64,000 nucleotides of DNA from Kalaharituber pfeilii. Taxonomy: Eukaryota; Ascomycota; Pezizomycetes; Pezizales; Pezizaceae. Of this stretch, positions 45,501-57,285 are shown in pieces. The translations under genes were made by a program, and so were the position numbers. The notes below the pieces were generated by a model. The model made no database searches. It saw only the letters and a list, made by a program, of their open reading frames with translations, and had not been told where the DNA came from. Location: positions 496,001-560,000 of the forward strand of contig WHUZ01000020.1 of assembly GCA_015179045.1 (NCBI GenBank). The letters are read 5' to 3'. Every line of letters starts with the position of its first letter. The first letter of the stretch is position 1.

Positions 45501-46994
45501 ATCACTACCGCAGACAACATTGGCTACACACCATTCTCCGTGGCAGCTGAAAAGGGTGATGTGGCTATCGTGCGCTTATTGCTTGAGCGATCTGATGTCG
45601 GTGTCAATATAACTGACAAATTTGGAAAAACGCCATTGTCCTTAGCAGCTGAAAATGGCCATGAAGCTGTAGTTCGCTTGTTGCTGGAGCGAGACGATTT
45701 GGATGTCAATATTCAAAAGTGTGGCCAAACAGCATTATGTGTAGCAACTGAACAAGGAGATCAGGCTATAGCCCGCTTGTTGTTGGAGAGAGCCGATGTG
45801 GATGTTAATATAATCTTTAAATACGGCAAAACACCATTGACCTGGGCAGCTGCAAATGGCCATGTGGCTGTAGTCCGCTTGTTGCTTGAAAAGCGAACCG
45901 ATGTGAAGATCAATATGCCAGATATACACGGGAATACAGCATTTGCCTGGGCAGCTGAAAAAGGACATGAGGCTATAGTCCGCTTGATGCTTGAGCGAGA
46001 TGAAGTGGATGTCCATACGACAGATGAAAATGGCGATTCACCATTGTCCTTAGCAGCTCTCAATGGCCACGAGGCTATAGTCCGCTTGTTGCTTGAACAA
46101 ACTAAGGTGCCAGTGGATGTCAATATGCGAGACGAAAGTGGCAAAACACCATTGACCTGGGCAACTGCAAATGGCCATGTGGCTGTGGTCCGCTTGTTGC
46201 TTGAACAAACTAAAGTGGATGTCAATATGCCAGATATACACGGTAATACAGCTTTCGCCTGGGCAGCCGATAAAGGACATGAGGCTATAGCCCGCTTGTT
46301 ACTTGGGAGAGCTGATGTGGATGTCCATATTCCAGATGAAAACGGTGATTTACCATTCTTCTTAGCAGTTGTAAATGGCCACGAGGCTATAGTCCGCTTA
46401 TTGCTTGAAGGGGCCAATGTGAATGTCAATGGAACAGATGAACACGGCGATTCAGCATTGTGCTTAGCAGCTGTACATGGCCATGAAGCTATAGTCCGCT
46501 TGCTACTTGAGCAAGTTGATGTGGATGTCAATATAACAGACAAATACGGCAGAACACCATTGTCCTGGGCAGCTGCAAGTGGCCATGAGGCCATAGTCCG
46601 CTTGTTACTTCAGCGAGCCGATGTGGATGTCAATATACGAGACTCCTTCTGCGAAACGCCACTCCTCCTGGGAGTTAAAAATCGCTTTGAAGCTGTGGTC
46701 CGCTTATTGCTTACAAGGTCAGATGTTGGTGTTAATATGCAAGATAGTAAGGGCAGAACACCGCTCTCCGTGGCAGTTGAAAATAACCATGAGGCTGTGG
46801 TCCGTTTGCTGCTCGAGCGATCAGATTCAGATCTTGACATTAACTTGCCAGATAGATTTGGCAGAACACCTCTCTGGACAGCGATGATCAGACAATACTC
46901 TTCAATAGTTCGGTCGCTCCGTCATCGAGGCGCGCGGTTCGATCCCACCCCCGCCACAGATCGGAAGGGAAAGCCCAGCGCAAGCGCAGACTAA
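42577..46994 (+). CDS. NACHT-ankyrin NLR (STAND) protein with fungal N-terminal domain
   Basis: Exons: 42577-42983, 43042-43277, 43365-43569, an exon ending at 44244, and 44304-46994. The introns at 42984 (58 nt), 43278 (87 nt) and 44245 (59 nt) are well supported. The N-terminus (MDPFTISTGIAGFLSLALEI) is the helical domain common at the start of fungal STAND proteins. NACHT follows, with P-loop GKPGAGKT (about residues 273-280), Walker B LFIFLDALDEL (about 363-372) and HLFFTARPH. A winged-helix-like region (MRALMWIYLAERPLTVMELR, then VRLVHYTLQEYF) leads to 18 ankyrin repeats (about 734-1343). Such proteins act as cytosolic non-self or incompatibility sensors: ankyrin repeats bind ligand, NACHT oligomerises with ATP and the N-terminus signals. 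Two places need care. Keeping the family-conserved residues needs frame changes near 43715 and 44385. An all-in-frame model uses an acceptor at 43665 and a 35-nt intron (44347-44381), giving about 1,360 residues but losing conserved segments. Confidence 0.82.
45822..46440 (+). repeat. Three-unit ankyrin block duplicated in tandem
   Basis: Repeats 8-10 (from YGKTPLTWAAANGHVAVVRL at 45822) and 11-13 (from SGKTPLTWATANGHVAVVRL at 46137) share the same order of subtypes: TPLTWA.ANGHVAVV, HGNTAFAWAA.KGHEAI and NGD.P..LA..NGHEAIVR. The offset is 315 bp. Within this block units resemble their counterpart three repeats away more than their neighbours. Confidence 0.85.
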
Positions 46995-47569
46995 ATGTGG
47001 CATTTTGGTAACCTTCTATTGCAATATAGCACTGGAAGTACCGTTTCCACATGGCATGAGCAGGACGGAGTGTTGCAGAGTGTGTATATTGGTTGCGTGC
47101 ACCTGAGGGGGTTATTTCGCAGAGTATAGACGTTATACAACCGTTGTGGTGACGACGACAGGATGTGTAAAGGCATGGAAGGCACGTTGGGATAAGGGCA
47201 GCACGTGAGGCGTTCATGGCTATCATATGTATATAGCCTTCCTGCACTGTAGCACATACAATCAATAACCTTCCCTTCTCTTCTTTTCCCACCCACGCAC
47301 TCGCACTCGCATTTGGTCGTACGTTCGTTCCGCCAGATCCCACCTCTCCGGTTATCGAAAGACAGTAGTGGATACTATCTTTCTAGCTTACACCGTAGAT
47401 GCTATATATACAGCCTTTTCGCCTCGTTTCATTCAAATTTGGAACTAGTATAGTTTAATTTAGTCTAGTTTTATTCATTCATATAAGTATTCTATGCGTT
47501 ATTGACTACTTAAACAGGAACCGCGGTGGTGGTGAAGCACCAAGCACCTGCTTTATTACCCCTCCACCG
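46995..47569. other. Interval 3' of the NLR gene
   Basis: No gene is recognised. The short minus frames at 46888-47343 overlap the NLR 3' end and have no recognised domain. Confidence 0.4.
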
Positions 47570-47574
47570 CTCGT

Positions 47575-47798
47575 TACTCCTACTTGACTGGTAGAGTATT
47601 TGTACTTCAAAGGATCACGAATTCGAACTATAGACCCCATCTATGGAGCGTCGGAACTTTACTTAGACGTTACCAGGTTTCTCAATCAAGTTGCATTAGA
47701 TAGTAACAAATGGGGCATAATGAAAGCGAGGGATAGTATTTAGATACTTAGGTAAATACCATTACCCAGTCCATACTTGAAATTACGCTTTATACCCC
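47575..47798 (+). repeat. Dispersed repeat with tRNA-like head (SINE-like)
   Basis: 47636-47798 matches 60650-60825 in the same orientation (GGAGYGTCRGAA, TTTACTTARACGTTACCAGG, AGATAGTAACAAAT, AATGAAAGCGA). Just upstream, TACTTGACTGGTAGAGT and GGATCACGAATTCGAAC resemble tRNA A and B boxes at normal spacing, though the stems are eroded. This is compatible with an old tRNA-derived SINE. Confidence 0.45.
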
Positions 47799-48080
47799 TT
47801 TTTTTAAAATTTTTTTTTTTAATATCATTTCTCGCATGCCGCCCTAGGGGCTATAGCGAGATTAGGTACAAAGGTAAGGAAATAACGTTCTCGCTCCGCC
47901 GAAAAGCAAGAAAATGGAAAAGAAAGAAAGACCGAAGATGTTCATCGTCCTGCCCACTCCAGCATCTCCGCCAGGGGGTCCCACTCGCCTTCCTTCGCCT
48001 TTGGTAGGCCTCTTATCGCATCCACTCCTGGCCACTTCCGTCTCTCTGTCGGTCGGGCGCCGGTTGAGCTACGGTAGGTA
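47799..48080 (-). mobile_element. 5'-truncated LINE-A, minus strand
   Basis: A T run is followed by the complement of CTCGCTATAGCCCC, TAGGGCGGCATGCGAG. Inward at 47951-47971 is the complement of the codons for the ORF2 end (about LEWAGR). The 5' boundary and target duplication are not certain. It sits directly after the SINE-like repeat. Confidence 0.7.
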
Positions 48081-48358
48081 CTTTAGTTAAGGAGGAGCTG
48101 GAGGAGGTGGAGGGAGCATCATTGATCCCCCGTGGATAGCCACAATTCAGGAGTTACATTATTACAACCCTCCTCCTCTCCAGCAGCCAATCCAGCAACC
48201 ACCTCAGCAGCCCCTTGTAAGAGTGGAGTCTTTTTAGAAGCCGTTCTTTCATTCTTCCCCGGAGCCCTCCTTAAATACCTCTCCTTGCATGACCCTTTTC
48301 AAGCTACTGTACATAACCACCTCGGTGCAGGAGGGCACCTTCCATCGATATTCCGGGT

Positions 48359-48360
48359 TT

Positions 48361-48392
<32 letters not shown>
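48359..48392 (+). mobile_element. Tail-only insertion, (TA)n-A6
   Basis: About 34 bp of TA repeat plus A6 are flanked by TATTCCGGGT at 48349-48358 and 48393-48402. It contains no LINE sequence beyond the tail, but the (TA)n tail resembles that of the 28573 copy. Confidence 0.65.
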
Positions 48393-48402
48393 TATTCCGG
48401 GT

Positions 48403-50500
48403 CCAGCCTACCTCAATGGGAAGGGACCCTTTCCCAGCTACTGTACATACATCGGTGTAAGAGGGTATCTTACACCCCTCCGATTTCCCTGCGGGCAGCA
48501 TCTCCGCCTCTCGTCCAACTACCCGTATAAGCGCCCCATCACCCCAATCTACCACTCTGACCCCAATCTACACTCTGTCCCACCATTCCTCTAACAGCCG
48601 CGTCCAACGGCCCTTCCGCAGCCAACGCCGCCCCCTCCCCCCCACCCCCCCCCTGCCCTGCCAATGGCTACCCCCTGTGGCAGCTTCTCCTTCCCCCCCT
48701 CCAGCAGCCCCTCCGACGGTCCCTTGAACAGCTCCTGGCGAAGCTCTCTTTCCCGGATAGCGCCAATTACTCTTTGGTATGTCAACTACTCCTATGTGCT
48801 TCTATTTCTATATCCCTTTTGATTCGTCTGGTAGTTTACCAATCCTTTACCCATTTTGTCGTCATATATTTGATGGCGGTGCACGGACTCTCAGCCAGAC
48901 CAAATATATTATGGTTGGCAGAGGAAGCCAGGCTGAGCTGGATGTCAATTCCAAAGAGAGAAATACGTTCCTTTTAGAACCAAGCAAACAACTTGTAGGT
49001 GCACGGCGTTACGGGTACGAGGGGGTTATTGGTCCCGAAAGCTCGAAGTGAATTTTTCTTTCTGAAATTCCGTTCTGTTTCGCGCATATTGTCCCTAATT
49101 ATTGTTTCATGCCTGGCTTCTTTGTGCATGATTTTAGAATCTTGATGACATCTACAAATATTAATGGTACCACAGAAATTGAATCGACAGCAATAGGGGA
49201 AGTAGTGGATCCGCTAGCTGTTTGTGTACATCAGAAATTTATTAGCGACATTCAGAAGTATCTTGATAAGCTTATTCGCTACAGTATCTAAATTAAGGTG
49301 AGGCTCTGCTCCAAGAGCCTTTTTTTCAATTAAAAAAAAAAAAAAGATTCAAAAAAGCTGACTATGCATAGATATAGTATGTGATATGTATAGATGTGCT
49401 TAGGATTCGGCAGAACCAAAAGCTTAAATCTTTAGCCAACCCATCGTAATCCTAAGCCTGGTGATACTACTCCACTTGCCTAACTGCCAGAAGACAGATT
49501 GTGATGCTCCGCTATACCTACTGATCAACTTTGAAACTGGAGGAACAGATGCTACAGGATTTGCGGCATGGATTTGAAGTATTTCTATTCTTCAGTGTTA
49601 CAAACCATGCTCGGCTATCTCCTGTGTGTATTCTTTGATATTGTTCCTTGATATCGTTCCTTGGTATTCCTAGCCTTCCCATGATCGATATTTAGATGTA
49701 TTTAATCCTCTCGACTTTTTTCCTTTGAGATACTTCTGGTGCACAGCCAGTAACCATTGCATAGTCTTGAAGGCGACGAAATGCATTAACAAAAGCATAC
49801 ATTTCCCCAGTACTTGACGAAGCGCAGGAATATCATGCGTGTCAACTGTATTGCCTCTTTGAGTAGTATATATTTGGGCGGGGGGGGGAAAGACAAGGCT
49901 TTGCCAAGTGTAGGATGAGATGGGAGCTAGTGATGAGTGAACACGGTTAAGAGGATATGATCAAGTAGCTAACGTTGGGTAGGAGTGTTAACGGGCAGCG
50001 TCGCGCGTACCAGCAGCTTATGCTGTGTTCGGTAAGAGCTATGTTGAAGATCCCAGTTCCTAATTACTGTCGCAGCGGCTTGTGGGGATACCGGGTAAGC
50101 TCGCTACTGTACCCATGGAAAGTACTGTATGTGCAGCATCAGTAAGTGTGCGGCGCACGCGATGATCTTACCATATATGGAAACAGCTGTCTGGAGTCAT
50201 CGTGAGTATTGTTCTCATCCTGGAGCCTCAGCATATAAGTGCCAGTACGTTGCCCGGCGTCCACCGTTCCACAACCTCTATGCGCTGGCACTAGAATCTA
50301 TGGTAGCGCAGCACGAGACCACAAACAGTATAAGACTAGCAACAACCACCTTGACAGAACGAGCGGCTCTAGAAGCGACACCGCAACCACAACGAAGCGA
50401 CACCTCAACCACAATGCAGCGACACTCCAACCACAACCTCTCCGCCTGCGAAACCTGCATACATCGGAAGCCCTCAGCGCGTTGAGTCTTTTGTTATATT
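48403..50500. other. 2.1-kb interval, coding-like scraps only
   Basis: A C/T-rich segment at 48600-48780 reads in part like LINE ORF1 linker (Pro/Leu/Gln-rich). Frames at 48779-49051 (LLEPSKQLVGARRYGYEGV) and 49109-49291 (KFISDIQKYLDKLIRYSI) look protein-like but are short and unrecognised. Nothing firmer is supported. Confidence 0.35.
49301..49327 (+). other. Perfect 7-bp hairpin followed by T run
   Basis: AGGCTCT, a 6-nt loop and AGAGCCT are followed by seven T. It follows a short open frame (stop 49291). In a nuclear fungal genome it is not a recognised terminator type; Pol III would use the T run alone. Confidence 0.4.
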
Positions 50501-51379
50501 CTTTACTCCAAGATACCGGTTCCTTGATTGTCGTCTCTACCGTGAACTTTTGAGGATTTTTTCAACGCATCGCCCCTGAGCCGAAAGTCAAGTGGAGGGT
50601 TCAAATACCAGACACTCAGCCAAAAAATGTCGAATGAGAAGAAGACGGATTTGGGAGATGTTGGTGAGTTTTGAAGGCCGTTCGGGTCACCGCTGCTACC
50701 AAAGAGAACAGAAAATGAACCCCGCCTTCCTCCCCCATACGGACGAACCATGGAGGATAGCGATTAATGAAGCGGGAGAAGGGTAAGGCGGAGGAATGGT
50801 TAAGAGAACTTAGTAGCATCGGAAAAGTGCGTGGAGCCCTGTACAGGATGGTAGAGTTTTAACGGAACACGAGATTCGCCCAGAAGGATGTTATCCGTTA
50901 TGCCATTCAGACAGAGAGAAATTGGGTTGGGTATTGCGTGACCTTATCGGATTCATGGGATAGAATGAGTTTGATGTTGCAAAGCCGAGACTAAAACAGG
51001 ATTTTTTATTCGCCTCTCAACTAGCCATCGAATTCAACGCACCCCTTCGGAGTATGCTCCATTACAGCGCTACATTCGATATCACCCCTGCTCCCGTGTA
51101 CGCTACAGCACCAGAGCCGGTGGCAGATTCCATACCAGAATTACCGGCATATTGCAGATACAATCTCCGAAATGTGAGAGACCCCCCATAATCCGTAGAT
51201 ACATCACCGGCCTCGGAAAAGGGGCAAGAACTTCTAGGGAAGCGGCCGTTGGATAGAGAACAAGATAGCAGTATCTGGCCCTGTCACTCAGGCGACCACT
51301 AGCACCCGCCGACACAAGTTCACCCGGTCCCGCTACAATCTCCAGAACCAAGCCCTCAGTTCTGGTGCATCAACGATAG

Positions 51380-51912
51380 GTGCTCTCTCGCCCAGTCCCG
51401 CAATTACCCCTGCAATCCAGGAGTAGGTTCGGCCATTGTGATACGTGGAATAGCTCTGAGCAAGAAATTAGGGAATGTCCAGAATTGGTTGACGGTAAGA
51501 GAGGGAAGATTGTTGGAATTCGATGGCTGAGAAAAGGGTGGCTACTACTGGAATATGGAAAAAGGCTCAGCTTGGTGGTGTACATGGAGGAAGAAATGGA
51601 CAATCAGATACTGGCGAGAGTAAAATTGGGTACAAGGTGGCATAATCCATATTTGTATGAGTGTGACAGGGGCATTCGTTTGCCTCCTTGCTGATTTACA
51701 GTCCTGCTTTTTTATGCTGCCTGCAATACTGGCGGGGATCATTGGTCGTGATTTCAAGGGTCGTCCTTTTTTTTTTTGTTTTTGTTTGCCTTGTCGATTT
51801 CCACCGACGGAGCGAGCGTCGTAGGTGCTTGGCACTTTTGTATTTCTGTTTACTTCCATGATTTTGACAAGGTGCCATGTCAGTAATGATAAAGCAAAAA
51901 AAAAAAAAATAT
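51380..51912 (+). mobile_element. Decayed ORF1-only LINE with A-like 3' end
   Basis: The frame at 51380-51694 has a weak zinc-knuckle-like string (HCDTWNSSEQEIRECPE). It is followed by the ORF1 domain signature VGIRWLRKGWLLL, YGKRLSLVVYMEEE, ARVKLGTRW and YECDRG. Domain and 3' end are separated by about 200 bp of T-rich sequence. The element ends GACAAGGTGCCATGTCAGTAATGATAAA plus A13, a diverged form of the family A end (AGTAATGATAT-A). Upstream 50600-51370 is probably more of ORF1 with several stops. Confidence 0.6.
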
Positions 51913-53870
51913 GTATATATATATAAAAAAATAACAAACGTTTTGGAAGATTTTGTGTCGTCTGCAGAGTGCTTGGCGCGAGCGTATTTAGGATAGAGTA
52001 TAATTATAATTACCGTTCGTTTTCGCCGTGCAGGAATCAACGGTATTTGCAGTCTCGAACCATATTTGGGAGAATACGCGCTTTCCAGTGTCCCAATCGC
52101 CTCAATACTTGTCGGTTGATAATACGTTGGAAAAGATCTAGTCTCGCAAAACCAGATCCTATTCTGTTCACTTAGCTCATTGCGCACTCTCCTCAGAATG
52201 AGGGGAAAGCTCCGGGACATTCCCCTCCTTCCTTGTTGTGGTTACGCTAAGCTATAAGAGCTACCTACCGATCACAGTAGCTTTGGATTCTTCTCGTAAC
52301 GTATCCTACTAGGATATCGGACACCTCCGGAGATCATAACACAAGCCTCCTGTGGGTTCAAAACGCTCTCAAATTAGCTGAACTTGTAAGTGTAGCATGA
52401 GAGAAGATAGTAACTTTCAATTCCATACCTTCTTTGATCAACAGACAGCACAATATTGTCGCTGGCGGTGCCAAGATTCCAGGTAGAGTTTTCTCGGCAT
52501 ACCGAATCGTCGCCCTAAACCCTCGGTAGTATCGCTGCCGTAATCTGCGTTCCTGTAGAACTTTTGTGCATGCCGGTGTGCATACTATATATGTTAATTT
52601 CCAGGGTTCAGATAACTCACTAGCGCCAGCTCGTTGCAAAAGCCCGAATTTGTCCTCTGTAATCGAAATAAGTCCTCCGTCGGTTAAGTAACATTTTGAG
52701 GGTACGGGAGGCCTCGATCACCCCCACGCACATCCGCGTCGCCGCTGGACATTGAAGATCCCCGCTAGACCAACATAAAGCCGAGAATTACACTTGTATG
52801 TATTGGTTACATGCCATTCAATTTTGATGCTGCATACAGCTCAAGATTGAGCTTTAGATACTCAGTTCAACTATATCTGCAATTTAATTACTGCCATCCT
52901 TTCTTTATATTCTGCTATCAGCAGTTTCCAAGTAAACACTGCCTCAAGTCGAGAATCCACCTAAAGCAGATATGTTAGGTTAGCAAGAGCAAATTCGTAG
53001 GTTTAACCCTCATCGCCTCGCGAACAATCCTAGGACAGATCTCGAGCGCACCCGTAGGTTCGTATTACATAGACGTAGGATATACCCTGATGAAAGTAGG
53101 GAATCTCGTGCCAAGGTATATGCGCAGGGTTATTTACATCTGGGAAAGTGTCTCCGGTTCCCTGAATGTTGCCAAGTACGTATAGATATACATTGTACAG
53201 TGCACTTTTTTCAATTGCGTATACTACACACTATCCTGAGGCTGGCAATGATTGGTCAAAGAACTAGATACTTGCCGGGGGTTGCAATTTTGTCTTTCAG
53301 GCAGCGGTCAGCTGGGTCCTTTCAAACTTACAAACAGCTTCTATACTGAACTAGGAAGCCCCTAGAAACCTCATATACGATCACTAGTGGTGTGAATAGA
53401 TCGAAAGACAGTCTGGAAGCCTAGCACTGAATGGAACGCGTAGGTATTGAATTACATTTCTGATATTGATATTTCTGGACCATCACCATCAATTGCCCGA
53501 GCAAATTTGATTCGACCATGACTAGTATCTAATTCTTCGAAGACCAAGTCCAGGGCATTATCGTCGCCTTGAAAATAATTCCCTGTCGAAATTGACTTTA
53601 CTACCCAAAATTCTGTATATCAACCGAGAATACCATCGAAGTCATGGCTTAAGTGTACCTGCCTAATGGAAATCTGTGAGCCGTAAAGCATGCAGTTTGC
53701 GGCCCCGCATTTTGCTTTAGCGCCCCACGCAATCTATTGCAATGGTATAATGTAGTTGTAGGTTCTGTCATAATTCGGCAAAATCCGAATGAGACTACAA
53801 GTCTAACGGAGCCTTCGCACCATAGACATTATGGATCTGCCACGTGCACATCGAACCGCCCATTTGTTTG
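51913..53870. other. 1.95-kb interval with no recognised gene
   Basis: A 174-codon minus frame (51696-52220) overlaps the T-rich tail region and is not convincing. No other feature is seen. Confidence 0.4.
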
Positions 53871-53912
53871 GGCCACAACCCCGCATACAGGCTACCAGCT
53901 TGTGGCAGGAAA
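53871..53912 (-). mobile_element. Eroded family C 3' end
   Basis: The minus strand reads CCTGCCACAAGCTGGTAGCC, TGTATGCGGGGTTGTGGCC. The A tail is lost. Confidence 0.5.
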
Positions 53913-55510
53913 TTCTTTTTATCGTCGGCTTCGGGCACATATTGATATCGAATGATCTGTACATTATTTTCAACCACAACATTTTTAGTCCAAGTTTGCA
54001 TTGCTGACGTGAATGGACGATAAATTAATTCATACACCGCCTTCTAGTGCACCGTCACATATATTGCCCCGCGACACAAATTACATTCCGGAGTTCTTAT
54101 ATTGTTGTACAATTTAAGTCAAATACCGAGCTCCAGCCCAGTTCACATGTGAAATTCAATCGCGGTGAATGATATTCAACTTGTTTTTGAACATCTTTGG
54201 TCCTGAGAACAAGGCCCCCATTTCCAGTGAACTCTTCTCCTACTACGCTTGGAATGGAAACTTGATACTAGGTGGAGTGGGAATCTCTCCCGAATCTCAT
54301 GCACGCTAACCTCCGGGCCGACCCTAGTTGTCATTAACATTTCTATATGCCACATAGCCGCCCGGCGAAGCCGACGTCGAACATGAATGCATGACATTTA
54401 TGCTGCAGAGTGCCGACTGTTCGTAACGAATTTCCCTGGAGTGCTCAAGCTCGAGCTGAGCGCCTCCGCACAGTTTGGTTCATCCGTCTACTACTGGCAG
54501 TACCTGCAGATTTGATAGTTATTGAAATGTCAAGGAAGTGGATGCATCTTGCCTGATTGGACAATGGTGAGGCAGACTTCGGTCATGCGTCCTGCTAGTG
54601 TTGTAACGGCCAATGTGTATTCGCTCGAGATTTCGTGATGCAATGCAACTCTATCATAATAACTCGATTCATTAGCCCGCTTTTGTCGTGACTTATTTTA
54701 CAGTAGATGCGATCACTGCCATTTTATTGATATTGACGTCAAGAATAAAGTCGAGGATAATTCTCACGAATTCAGAATCTCATGAACAAGCTTGTGTATT
54801 ATCACAGTATCCTTCATCGCAAGCTCGTTATAATTTATGCATAGGAATATTACATGTACTACATGCGCCTAACATATAAATCATTAGTGCATCAATATGA
54901 CCTCCCATCAACTCTATATCCGTTTAAATTTGCCGCCTCTCAAATGGCGTCATAGTTTCCGAATGCAAATTGCTACCTCGTCATGGATCCATTGTCGCCA
55001 GTGCATAATACTCTATTCCGACCTTTACCTTTGAGATTTGCACCCCCTAGCTATGTACTGCGGAGAACTCGAGAGGTTGTGGTACGACCAAACTAGGGAT
55101 CATATGATTGTGGTTCAAGTTAATTTACGACGATGAACGGAATAGTGCCAGACCCAAGGGGAAGCATGAACCATATCTGCTTCGGACAATTCCTGGCTGT
55201 TAATTGCAAGTCTGCTCAATTCAATGAACAACAATGCGGACACGTACGCATCGCTAGCAAATGGATGTTTCCACTCTGGTTAGGGAAACTAAAATGTTAT
55301 AGAGTGATCGATCATCCAATTGAAATTCGCAGCCCTACGAATTAGGCAGGTGTCCCCCGTAGGCCCAGCATATATATTTCATGTGGTAAGAACCCCCAAA
55401 CGTAAACCTCCGTCCGTCGGCCCCTCTAAAGTAGACACAAATATGGGGCAAGGACTGTTACAGGGCTTGCTTTTTATTGCAATGTGCAATGATCAGACTG
55501 GGGCGCTCAA
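53913..55510. other. 1.6-kb interval with no recognised gene
   Basis: Only short frames and anonymous AT-rich sequence are present. Confidence 0.4.
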
Positions 55511-55512
55511 AT

Positions 55513-55760
55513 TGTCAAGACCGAAAAACACCGTAACACAGACAGGGCTATTTCTGTCCTGTTTTGTTTTGTGAGGTTGCCGGCATTCTAATTGGACCTT
55601 TGCGATAAGCTATTTACCAAAACAATGGCAACGGGACTTGGGGGGGTGGGGGGTCGTATTTTCAACACCAAAAACCTCCGTAACACAGACAAGCTTTTGC
55701 TGTTTTGATTTGATTTGCATGCCTATCAGCATTCTAATTGGTTCTTTTCGATGGCGTATA
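55513..55760. repeat. Diverged tandem duplication, 147-bp period
   Basis: CCGTAACACAGACA, TGTTTTGATTTGAT-like and CATTCTAATTGG strings occur in order twice, starting near 55531 and 55678. Confidence 0.65.
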
Positions 55761-55949
55761 GTGTCGTACAAGTGAAATGTAAAGGCGAGCCTGTGGCCGC
55801 CTTCGGACAAAGTCTTGGACGGCAGATGCTACCCAATGAGCTTACCGGTAACGTTCTACTCCTGTTTCTTCCACTTTTTGACAGTCCAAATTGCAACGCA
55901 GATGGAAATCTGTCAGGGTGCTATGATGTGGTCACATGGAAGAATGCAG

Positions 55950-56120
55950 TTTTTTTTTTTTTAATATCATTACTCGCATGCCACCCTGTAGGCTATGTCG
56001 AGATTAGGTACAACGGAAGGCTAGGAAAGATAAGATGAAACCCCTCCTCTTGAGCTCCGTTCGGTTATGAAAGGCAAAGGAAAGACAAAGGAAAATCATC
56101 TCCCTGCCCACTCCAGCATC
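55950..56120 (-). mobile_element. LINE-A 5'-truncated insertion, minus strand
   Basis: A T run is followed by the complement of CTCGACATAGCCT, ACA, GGGTGGCATGCGAG. Inward is the complement of the ORF2 end (reading MLEWAGR) at about 56103-56120. That segment is the left arm of a perfect 18-bp inverted repeat. Confidence 0.72.
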
Positions 56121-56147
56121 TCGTACAGTGATGCTGGAGTGGGCAGG
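56103..56147. repeat. Perfect 18-bp inverted repeat at the LINE-A 5' end
   Basis: CCTGCCCACTCCAGCATC and its exact complement are separated by TCGTACAGT. The right arm is the same LINE-A ORF2-end sequence in sense orientation. Confidence 0.85.
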
Positions 56148-57137
56148 TGTGTAACTGGGGATAGCGCTACACAAGGAGTGGGGCAAAACGAATGCCTCGA
56201 TATCAGTGCATGGAAAGCCAAGTTCACTGTTGCGATTGTGCAAATGACCATATGGGAAGAACGAAGTATAAGGTGCACGTGGCTGATGTTTTAATTTGCA
56301 CATTATGATTTGCGATGTCTGATTGGTTCTTCCCTAGCTTAGTCTTCAATAGACGCTAGTACTAACTAGCACTACAGAAGACGTTGAAACGTCGACGTTA
56401 CATTGCTCTAGCTTATGGTTAGCATCCTGCCTTTTTCAGACAAGTTCACAAGATCCTAGCCTGGAAATGTCTAGCTGTAGTCTAACTGCGTGACGGTTCA
56501 GCCTCGACGGAAATTCCATCGTTCGCAAACATCGCACGGAGGTGCTAGAGTAATAGATGCAGCGTTAAATCACAATGAGAATTATAGATGTGCACCACAT
56601 TGCACCCAACTGCGATCGCCGGCGAAACGATGCCGGGCCAGATATTTAGATTAGATTTCCCTGTGAAGTGGAAAACGTTGTACTAACCGAGCCTGGACGC
56701 AGGCACTGATCGAGGTTAGGTAGAATAGGATTAGGAAAGGCCGCATGATCTGCCAGGAGCCATACCAGCTGAAATGAGGAGCTAGGTTTGGACGGTAGGC
56801 GATCGGCTACGTAGATAGGGTCCTATTGGACAAGGACCAGACATGGGTTGGTGAAATATCAGTTGCTCAGTGGAGGGGAAAACAAGGGCATTAGACGGCG
56901 TACGTAAACAATGGATTCACAATTGACGGAGCATAAATCAAAGTTCGGGATATGCGCGAAGCTTCATGGGACCGTAGCATGGGGTGGATGATCGATTTTC
57001 GCATACCAATGGTCAATAGCACGAGTAACCGCGCACACGATGCCGCTGATCCCGAGGCAACATTGACCTGTCTGCGCCCGGGTAGGAGGGCAGTTCCAAA
57101 GATGGTGATGAATGAGTGGGGATCCTTGAGATCTGGG
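56148..57137. other. Interval upstream of the phospholipase gene
   Basis: No gene is recognised. It contains the distal promoter of the next gene. Confidence 0.4.
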
Positions 57138-57144
57138 TATAAAG
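57138..57144 (+). promoter_or_regulatory. Possible TATA box of the phospholipase gene
   Basis: TATAAAG lies 148 bp before the ATG. The 5' leader is C/T-rich, ending CACATCCAAAATG. Confidence 0.45.
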
Positions 57145-57285
57145 AGGCGATGGTATCGCCGGCATCATGGTCTTCTCACCCACTGGGTTCCAAATCTGAC
57201 CTGATAAGGCCAAAATCTAAGCCCTACCAATTTGCTCGCATATACCCCTCCTATCTTTAAAGCTCACCTCTCCATCACATCCAAA

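Noticed and set aside
45761..46594. 277-codon minus-strand frame
   Set aside because: It is antisense to the ankyrin repeats. Its regular repeats mirror the ankyrin codons.
49301..49327. Rho-independent terminator
   Set aside because: The hairpin plus T run looks bacterial, but everything else is a fungal nuclear genome. It is listed only as a hairpin.
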